DNA from: Fimisoma avicola
GTDB lineage: Bacteria > Bacillota > Clostridia > Peptostreptococcales > Anaerovoracaceae
Assembly (NCBI GenBank): GCA_018714945.1
Contig: DVMO01000124.1
Location: 1-5,605 of the forward strand
Direction of reading: 5' to 3'
Length of the DNA: 5,605 nucleotides
Of this stretch, positions 1 through 3,785 are shown piece by piece; within the stretch, counting starts at the first letter, position 1, and each line of letters starts with the position of its first letter. The position numbers and the translations under genes are program-made. The notes under the pieces are model-generated. The model worked only from the letters and a program-made list of their open reading frames with translations, ran no database searches and had not been told where the DNA came from.

Positions 1-1
1 T

Positions 2-430
2 GACGGCCAGACATACAGCTTCACTGCCGGCGAAAACTATCTCAGCGGTGAGGCGGCCCTGGCATTTTCCAGAGAAAGGTATTCTTTTGCCGAAGGAGAC
101 AACCAGAGGGTGAAGAACCAGCAGGCGGTCATAACCGGGATAATCAACAAGTGTACGAGCAGTTCCACCGTGCTGACCAATTACAACGGTATCCTCAACT
201 CTCTTGAGGACAACATCCAGACCAACATGACCCAAAGCGAGATATCATCGCTGGTCCGTATGCAGCTGGGAGATATGACTGGCTGGACCATCCAGCGCTG
301 CTCTCTGACCGGGAGCGGCATGATGACACCGGTATATTCCATACCAAATTACAGCGTGTATGTGATGGTACCGGACGAATCCTCCATCAGCGAAGCAAAG
401 ACCCAGATAAATTCTGTGATGGGGAAATAG
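2..430 (+). CDS. LCP (LytR-CpsA-Psr) family protein, C-terminal part, 5'-truncated by window edge
   Basis: Open reading frame entering from the left edge in frame 2 and ending at TAG 428-430, giving the last 142 residues. LCP proteins are membrane-anchored, extracytoplasmic enzymes that transfer undecaprenyl-linked glycopolymers (wall teichoic acid, capsule) to peptidoglycan. The diagnostic block lies at fragment residues 13-38: YLSGEAALAFSRER, then an acidic GDNQR step, then VKNQQAVI. This is the family pattern of a G..AL.(Y/F).R.R segment followed by D..R and a (R/K)QQ motif, whose arginines contact the pyrophosphate of the lipid substrate. The remaining 100 residues look like the normal end of the domain, with alternating helices and strands and no extra LytR_C domain. 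The N-terminal membrane anchor is outside the window. A GTG at 110 is only an internal codon. The gene ends convergently to the operon at 501-2925. Family assignment is firm; the polymer it handles cannot be told. Confidence 0.87.
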   Translation, partial: DGQTYSFTAGENYLSGEAALAFSRERYSFAEGDNQRVKNQQAVITGIINKCTSSSTVLTNYNGILNSLEDNIQTNMTQSEISSLVRMQLGDMTGWTIQRCSLTGSGMMTPVYSIPNYSVYVMVPDESSISEAKTQINSVMGK

Positions 431-451
431 AGGGGAAAAAAGATACTGGAT

Positions 452-503
452 AAAAACCGGTGGCAGAAAACGGATTACATATTTTCTGTCCACCGGCCTT
501 TTA
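452..503. terminator. Bidirectional intrinsic terminator between convergent genes
   Basis: Left arm 457-470 (CCGGTGGCAGAAAA) pairs with right arm 482-496 (TTTTCTG, one bulged T at 489, CCACCGG), giving 14 bp around an 11-base loop. On the plus strand the stem is followed by CCTTTTAATTT. On the minus strand the other arm is followed by TTTTTAT. The hairpin can therefore end both the LCP transcript and the minus-strand operon. The minus-strand stop codon (501-503) lies in the T-rich tail. Confidence 0.85.
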
Positions 504-1106
504 ATTTGCCTTTTCCGCCTCTTCAATGCTGTCATATCCATACAGCCCGGTCATGGTAGAGAGGATGTTTTCTGACATGGACTGCCCGCGGGCAAGCAGC
601 ACATCTATATGGCGCAGATATGCCAGGAGAAGTTCTCTTGGATAGGTTTCCAACTCGCCCCTTGCATAGGTTTCCATGGAGGTAAAGCCATATTTATCCT
701 GGTCCGATCTGATGGGCCTTGACGAACCGGCCAGATGAGGGTATCTTGCCGCAAGGGCTTCCTCCCAGGTAATCATCTGATCAACGATCCTGCCTATCAG
801 GGGATAATTTGAAAGAGGCACCGCAGGCAGATGGCCCCGCAGATATTTGTCGTAATATTGAGGGTCTGTATATGCCATCATGCGTGCATATTTTTCCGTT
901 ACCAGATTGCGTCCGTCAGCGGCGCAGCGGGACAGATAGTCAAAATAGATGCCGATCATTTCCTGACTCCAGTTTTCGTACTGGCTCCTGCGCATTATGT
1001 AAAAGGTCTCTTTGTCGTCCTGACAGTCTGCACGGCCGCCGATATTGTCAACCTGCTGGAACATTTCCCATTCAATGTCTATGATCTTTTGGATCTTTTC
1101 GTTCAT
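501..1106 (-). CDS. DUF4125 family protein, function unknown
   Basis: 201 residues, ATG at 1106 with Shine-Dalgarno AGGAGGT (1113-1119 on the complement) 6 bases upstream, TAA at 501-503. I recognise the DUF4125 (Pfam) pattern. The N-terminus has IEWEMFQQV, N21-I-GGRA, C28-Q29, then F35 and an M38-R-R-SQ segment (residues 11-42). Further motifs are MMAYTDP (76-82), a YPLIGRIVDQM helix (101-111), and the E-TYPRELL helix (153-160). There is no signal peptide or membrane segment, so it is predicted cytosolic and mostly helical. The length is that of a complete family member. No member has a function known to me. The invariant-looking E/W/N/GGR/CQD cluster at the N-terminus could form an active or ligand site, but this is inference. 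It is the third gene of the operon, 20 bases after the nucleotidyltransferase-like gene, which suggests a shared pathway or complex. Confidence 0.82.
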   Translation of the reverse strand: MNEKIQKIIDIEWEMFQQVDNIGGRADCQDDKETFYIMRRSQYENWSQEMIGIYFDYLSRCAADGRNLVTEKYARMMAYTDPQYYDKYLRGHLPAVPLSNYPLIGRIVDQMITWEEALAARYPHLAGSSRPIRSDQDKYGFTSMETYARGELETYPRELLLAYLRHIDVLLARGQSMSENILSTMTGLYGYDSIEEAEKAN

Positions 1107-1126
1107 CTTTGCACCTCCTGAAAAGT

Positions 1127-2122
1127 TTAAACAGGGCAGTCGGCCATGGGGTGCATGGAGCGGATCTGAGGATCTATTATCTGCTCCATGAGCTGGCCTG
1201 TGTAGTCCTGGGCAAAATCGCCGGCATCCCGCCGGATCAGTCCCCTGTCTGCCATCATATCAAGGATAAGTATGCAGATCTCCTCGGCGATCGCACAGGA
1301 ATTGTCGCATACGGGGGCAGAAAACAGTTCTTTTATAAAGGCAGCCGCTTTTGCAATGCTTGCCTGCGACGGGCCGCTCATGGACAGGTCTGCATGCGTT
1401 CCGCCGTTCTGCCAGAAAGCCGCCTGTGACAGGTCTGAAAGCCCTCTGTACGACCACTTATAAAAGGGCATGGGCTTTCCGACGAGAAGATATAGGGCGG
1501 AAATCGCCGTTTCCGCAAAACGGGCCATGGCAAGCGATGCGGCTACCGTATCGCCCCGTTTCAGGCAGCGGGGCAGATTGTACTGACCTGACTGGGCCAT
1601 GACGGCTGCCCGTGCGGCCAGCTTTTTCAGCAGTATGTCACGGGGATAAAACCTTTGCAGCCGTCGGCGGATGGCGCTGAATTCTCCGCTCCTGTCCACA
1701 AAGACTTCTCCGCTGGCAGCGGCCGCAAGGGCCGGTTCAGATATCAGGAACCAGTCCATGTTGGAGCTGGGACCTTCAGGACAGCCGGTGAACATCCTGT
1801 AAAACCTGCCAATCTCAATGACACCCAGCCTGCCGGCATCTATCACATTATTTCTGTCAAAACCCATGAAAGATGATGGCAGCTTGTCATAAGCCTGTTG
1901 CAGCGTACTTCCCCAGCGGTCGAAATCATCTTTTTTCAGCCATATGCAAAAGCCCGGTGCAAAATCGTGATCTTGGGATATTTCATCGTCATATCCAAGA
2001 CATCCTGAACCTTCACCTGCAAGCCCGGCAGCATAGGAGTCCTTAAGCTGAGGAAACTGCGATTCTATCATGGGTCTGCCGAATTCTTCAAAATATCTCC
2101 GGGCGAGTTCCATCTGCTTCAT
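1127..2122 (-). CDS. DUF4037 domain protein with predicted polymerase-beta-type nucleotidyltransferase fold
   Basis: 331 residues, ATG at 2122, TAA at 1127-1129. Residues 30-53 carry the nucleotidyltransferase signature G[GS]-x(9-13)-Dx[DE]: G38-S39, then eleven residues, then D51-H-D53, followed by a strand (FAPGFCIWL). The intervening CLGYDDEIS segment is typical of DUF4037 proteins. A third acidic ligand could be E103 in VIEIGRF. The C-terminal half is helical and includes the PFYKWSYRGL motif (219-228), characteristic of the DUF4037 domain in my recollection. By family analogy it would transfer an NMP to a protein, RNA or small molecule, but no substrate is established. No membrane segment or signal peptide is visible. 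The start is supported by AGGAGG (2133-2138, complement) 10 bases upstream and by the ATGA overlap with the TPR gene, which suggests translational coupling. Fold prediction is fairly sure, enzyme activity likely, substrate unknown. Confidence 0.8.
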   Translation of the reverse strand: MKQMELARRYFEEFGRPMIESQFPQLKDSYAAGLAGEGSGCLGYDDEISQDHDFAPGFCIWLKKDDFDRWGSTLQQAYDKLPSSFMGFDRNNVIDAGRLGVIEIGRFYRMFTGCPEGPSSNMDWFLISEPALAAAASGEVFVDRSGEFSAIRRRLQRFYPRDILLKKLAARAAVMAQSGQYNLPRCLKRGDTVAASLAMARFAETAISALYLLVGKPMPFYKWSYRGLSDLSQAAFWQNGGTHADLSMSGPSQASIAKAAAFIKELFSAPVCDNSCAIAEEICILILDMMADRGLIRRDAGDFAQDYTGQLMEQIIDPQIRSMHPMADCPV

Positions 2123-2925
2123 TTGGCGTCCACCTCCTGCTCAACACGGGCGATCAGGCCATGCAAAGCATTGGCCGCCGGAGTGTCCCTGCCGTAATCC
2201 CGTTCTATCAGCGAAAGCGCTTTCCTGAAATCGGCCAGAGCCTTATCTTTTTCTCCGCGGATAAGGCTGATCTGTCCGCGGGTTTCTATGGCAGCGCTGT
2301 AATGGACATCAGAATCGCCGGAAATCTTTTCAAAAAGGCTTACAGATAAGCCGCAGGCATCAGCAGCCTTTTGAAGGTCATTATCCAGAAGATATATCTG
2401 CGCCATATTGGAGTAGGTGGTGGCAATCTCGGTTTCACTGTCCTCAAGGCACTGCAGGATGCCCAGAGCCTTTTGCAGGTGTTCGATGGCCTGCGGACGG
2501 TCGCCGGAATCCTGACACAAGATGCTCATATTGTTGTGGAGGGTCGCCATGCGATAATCCCGGTCCAGACCGATGCAGCTGAGGATTTCCGCCGCCTGCG
2601 AAAACAGCATGAGCCCTTCTGCAGCCTCGCCTTGGGCAGCATAAGTGGTGCCGAAGTTTATAAGGGTGGTGGCATGGGCCTCCGTACCGTTCATATCAAG
2701 GGATCCTATGGAATCCAAGGCCTTTTGGTACAAAGGGATCCCCTTATCGTACCGGCCGGTCGCCCTGTAGAGACCGCCCAGCTCATTGCATATGGCGATC
2801 ACTTTATCCTGTTCGCCGGCAGTTTCAGCCAGCCTTAGCTGCTGGGAAAGGAATGGCTCCACCTCGGAAATGCGTTTTTCGGCAAACATTTCATCGATAT
2901 GGTCAAAAATTTCGTTGATAGTCAT
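2119..2925 (-). CDS. Tetratricopeptide repeat (TPR) protein, first gene of the operon
   Basis: 268 residues, ATG at 2925, TGA at 2119-2121. After a short N-terminal helical part (1-40) come about five TPR units, at roughly 41-75, 83-118, 125-158, 167-200 and 210-243. The recurring pattern is of the type LGGLYRATGRYDKGIPLYQKAL, with a small residue at position 8, Y/G near 11, A/G at 20 and a closing A-L. It has no signal peptide, membrane segment or catalytic motif. TPR arrays bind peptides or partner proteins, so the simple reading is a scaffold or sensor for the DUF4037 and DUF4125 proteins encoded just downstream; this is inference from gene order. It overlaps the next gene by four bases. 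A strong Shine-Dalgarno decides the start. TPR identity is clear; specificity cannot be told. Confidence 0.85.
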   Translation of the reverse strand: MTINEIFDHIDEMFAEKRISEVEPFLSQQLRLAETAGEQDKVIAICNELGGLYRATGRYDKGIPLYQKALDSIGSLDMNGTEAHATTLINFGTTYAAQGEAAEGLMLFSQAAEILSCIGLDRDYRMATLHNNMSILCQDSGDRPQAIEHLQKALGILQCLEDSETEIATTYSNMAQIYLLDNDLQKAADACGLSVSLFEKISGDSDVHYSAAIETRGQISLIRGEKDKALADFRKALSLIERDYGRDTPAANALHGLIARVEQEVDAK

Positions 2926-2929
2926 GGGT

Positions 2930-2936
2930 CCTCCTT
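2930..2936 (-). promoter_or_regulatory. Shine-Dalgarno of the TPR gene
   Basis: AAGGAGG on the complement, 4 bases before ATG 2925. It is a perfect match to the anti-SD and fixes the start of the operon's first gene. A run of seven G (complement of 2945-2951) lies just upstream, in the leader. Confidence 0.8.
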
Positions 2937-2937
2937 A

Positions 2938-3211
2938 CATATATCCCCCCCAGTGAGAACCACGGTGCTTCTGCCGGACAATGATTTTCTCTATATGGGC
3001 CTGAAAACTCCGTCGCCTGAAAAGAGAAAATCGATGATTGAGTCTCACTTTCTGCAAAAAAAGGGAAACAGAGAGAGCGCATCAGGTTTATCTGCGTGAA
3101 ATTCCTCCTGATAGCTGGTTTTACGCATAGCAGAGAGAATCCCGATCTGAAGGTCCTCAAAGACGCCTCAAGAAGGCAGAAAGGGGGATATTTTGTGTTG
3201 AATATATAATA
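2938..3211 (-). other. Long leader region of the minus-strand operon, with weak promoter candidate
   Basis: This stretch holds no convincing gene on either strand. On the complement, 3206-3211 reads TATTAT preceded by TGG, an extended -10 form, but the -35 position (GCGTGA) is poor. A TATAAT at 3259-3264 (complement) also lacks a -35. If transcription starts near 3199, the operon has a leader of about 270 bases. Inside it two inverted repeats interlock: ATCAGG 3081-3086 with CCTGAT 3107-3112, and TGCGT 3093-3097 with ACGCA 3123-3127. They cannot form together. I recognise no riboswitch family. Confidence 0.25.
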
Positions 3212-3244
3212 CCATAAAAAACCGCCGATCACGCAGCATTTTAA

Positions 3245-3273
3245 TTGAATGGAAAAACATTATATGGTAAAAG
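3245..3273 (+). promoter_or_regulatory. Promoter candidate P1, upstream of the small ORF
   Basis: TTGAAT (3245-3250), a 17-base spacer ending in TGG, then TAAAAG (3268-3273). The spacing is ideal and the TGn extension compensates for an imperfect -10. The start would fall near 3280, only about 15 bases before ATG 3295. Confidence 0.4.
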
Positions 3274-3294
3274 CTGCCAGAAAAGGGCGAGAAA

Positions 3295-3468
3295 ATGAAA
3301 GAAAAGCAGATTGAACGGATCTTGATCCCAGAGAAAGCAAGGATCCGATCACAGATTCTTTTATTTTGGAAAAAATCCATTTTATTATTGAAAAAAGACT
3401 ATACTCATGATAAAATAATGACCATAGAAGGAAAAGCAGAGTATTCATGGCCGGGAGTTTTGGAATGA
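3295..3468 (+). CDS. Possible small protein of 57 residues, unrecognised
   Basis: ATG 3295 to TGA 3466-3468, 57 codons. The product starts MKEKQIERIL and ends in SWPGVLE; it is basic in the first half, with a hydrophobic patch ILLFWKKSILLL at residues 21-32, too short and charged for a clear membrane helix. It resembles no family I know. Support comes from context. The sequence AGAAAAGGGCGAGAAA before the ATG is nearly the same as the thrS ribosome binding site (AGAAAAGGGTGAGAAAA), and P1 sits at a suitable distance. Against it: the region is AT-rich, so an open frame of this size can occur by chance, and promoter P2 lies inside it. The stop codon falls in the 5' arm of the hairpin at 3449-3496, so it could also be a leader peptide whose translation opens that hairpin. 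The codons show no run of threonine. Confidence 0.3.
   Translation: MKEKQIERILIPEKARIRSQILLFWKKSILLLKKDYTHDKIMTIEGKAEYSWPGVLE
3388..3416 (+). promoter_or_regulatory. Promoter candidate P2, upstream of the structured RNA region
   Basis: TTGAAA (3388-3393), a 17-base spacer ending in TGA, then TAAAAT (3411-3416). This is a good -35, ideal spacing and an extended -10, the best promoter of the intergenic region by eye. The start would be near 3423, about 25 bases before the hairpin at 3449 and about 360 bases before thrS. Confidence 0.6.
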
Positions 3469-3496
3469 CGCATCGTCATCTCTGAAGCTCCCGGTC
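3449..3496 (+). other. Long near-perfect RNA hairpin around the small ORF stop
   Basis: The 5' strand GGCCGGGAGUUUUGGA plus AUGACG (3449-3470) pairs with CGUCAU, one bulged C (3480), then UCUGAAGCUCCCGGUC (3474-3496). This gives 22 pairs including four G-U, closed by a CAU loop. No T-run follows (next bases are TCGTTATGG), so it is not an ordinary intrinsic terminator. Part of its 3' arm (3481-3492) can instead pair with 3624-3633. Confidence 0.6.
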
Positions 3497-3633
3497 TCGT
3501 TATGGGGCTTATGTGCCACGCAAGAGAAATCTTATGTCTTTAGGTTCAGGCTAGTATCGGGGCTTATGACCCCGGTTCCCCCGTTTTATGAGTGGTACCG
3601 ATTTTTAGTATGATGGAGAAGATGGGAGCCAGA
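3481..3633 (+). ncRNA. Candidate structured RNA (free ncRNA or thrS leader), family unknown
   Basis: The ends can form a closing helix. TCTG 3481-3484, GCTCCC 3487-3492 and TCTC 3495-3498 pair with CAGA 3630-3633, GGGAGC 3624-3629 and GAGA 3616-3619, giving 14 pairs in three blocks with small internal loops. Inside are a hairpin with a GAAA tetraloop (AAGA/TCTT, 3522-3533) and a 7-bp hairpin ATCGGGG 3556-3562 / CCCCGGT 3570-3576 with a seven-base loop CUUAUGA. A weaker hairpin at 3504-3519 shows the same UUAUG loop. P2 lies upstream, and thrS has its own promoter downstream, so an independent RNA is possible. No clear terminator separates it from thrS, so it may equally be a leader. The architecture (closing stem, large interior, apical stem) recalls 6S RNA, but no signature confirms this. 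No long frame covers it. Confidence 0.4.
3504..3568 (+). repeat. Direct repeat GGGGCTTATG, two copies 55 bases apart
   Basis: Identical ten-base copies at 3504-3513 and 3559-3568. They sit in similar contexts (TAT-GGGGCTTATG-TGCC and TATC-GGGGCTTATG-ACCCC), each able to form a hairpin with UUAUG in the loop. Confidence 0.7.
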
Positions 3634-3722
3634 CATCGGCATACGCAATTCAGAATGCTTGCTGCTGCAGCTTAAAATATGTTGAAATACTCACATTCAT
3701 TGCAAAAATAGGTTGTTACAGA

Positions 3723-3751
3723 TTGAAAAAAAGAGTAGAATATGATAGGAT
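3723..3751 (+). promoter_or_regulatory. Promoter candidate P3, proximal promoter of thrS
   Basis: TTGAAA (3723-3728), a 17-base spacer ending in TGA, then TAGGAT (3746-3751), an extended -10 promoter. The start would be near 3758, leaving a 5' leader of under 30 bases before thrS, too short for attenuation. The design matches P1 and P2. Confidence 0.55.
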
Positions 3752-3773
3752 TACATAATAATAAAAACAGAAA

Positions 3774-3780
3774 AGGGTGA
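3774..3780 (+). promoter_or_regulatory. Shine-Dalgarno of thrS, decides the start codon
   Basis: AGGGTGA, five bases before ATG 3786. A GTG at 3777 is in frame but lies inside this site, so ATG 3786 is the start. Confidence 0.75.
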
Positions 3781-3785
3781 GAAAA

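Noticed and set aside
2903..3232. Minus-strand frame of 109 codons and plus-strand frame 2899-3099 in the intergenic region
   Set aside because: No ribosome binding site at their starts, odd composition, and overlap with the leader and start of the TPR gene; chance frames.
3514..3530. Cyclic-di-GMP-I riboswitch start (CCACGCAAGAG)
   Set aside because: Only the CACGCA piece fits; the GGGCAAACC, GNRA-loop and GACGCAAAGCC parts of the consensus are absent.
3556..3576. tRNA anticodon-like arm (stem with seven-base loop CUUAUGA)
   Set aside because: No acceptor stem, D arm or GGTTCRANTCC T arm at the right distances.
3591..3603. T-box core-like sequence TGGTACCG upstream of thrS
   Set aside because: The seven-base core matches TGGNACC, but there is no complementary antiterminator strand close downstream, no terminator before thrS, and the only long 5' stem is a nearly perfect duplex without a specifier loop. 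A promoter also lies between it and thrS. Worth an Infernal check, but not supportable as a T-box.
3481..3633. 6S RNA
   Set aside because: The general shape (closing helix, open interior, apical stem) fits, but so do other RNAs, and I cannot match a conserved 6S sequence. Kept as an unassigned structured RNA.
3645..3680. Terminator for the RNA region (GCTGCTGCAGC followed by TTAAAATAT)
   Set aside because: Only a four-pair stem with a three-base loop and no T-run; too weak to call.
3777..3785. GTG 3777 as the thrS start
   Set aside because: The GTG lies within the Shine-Dalgarno sequence of ATG 3786, which has correct spacing.
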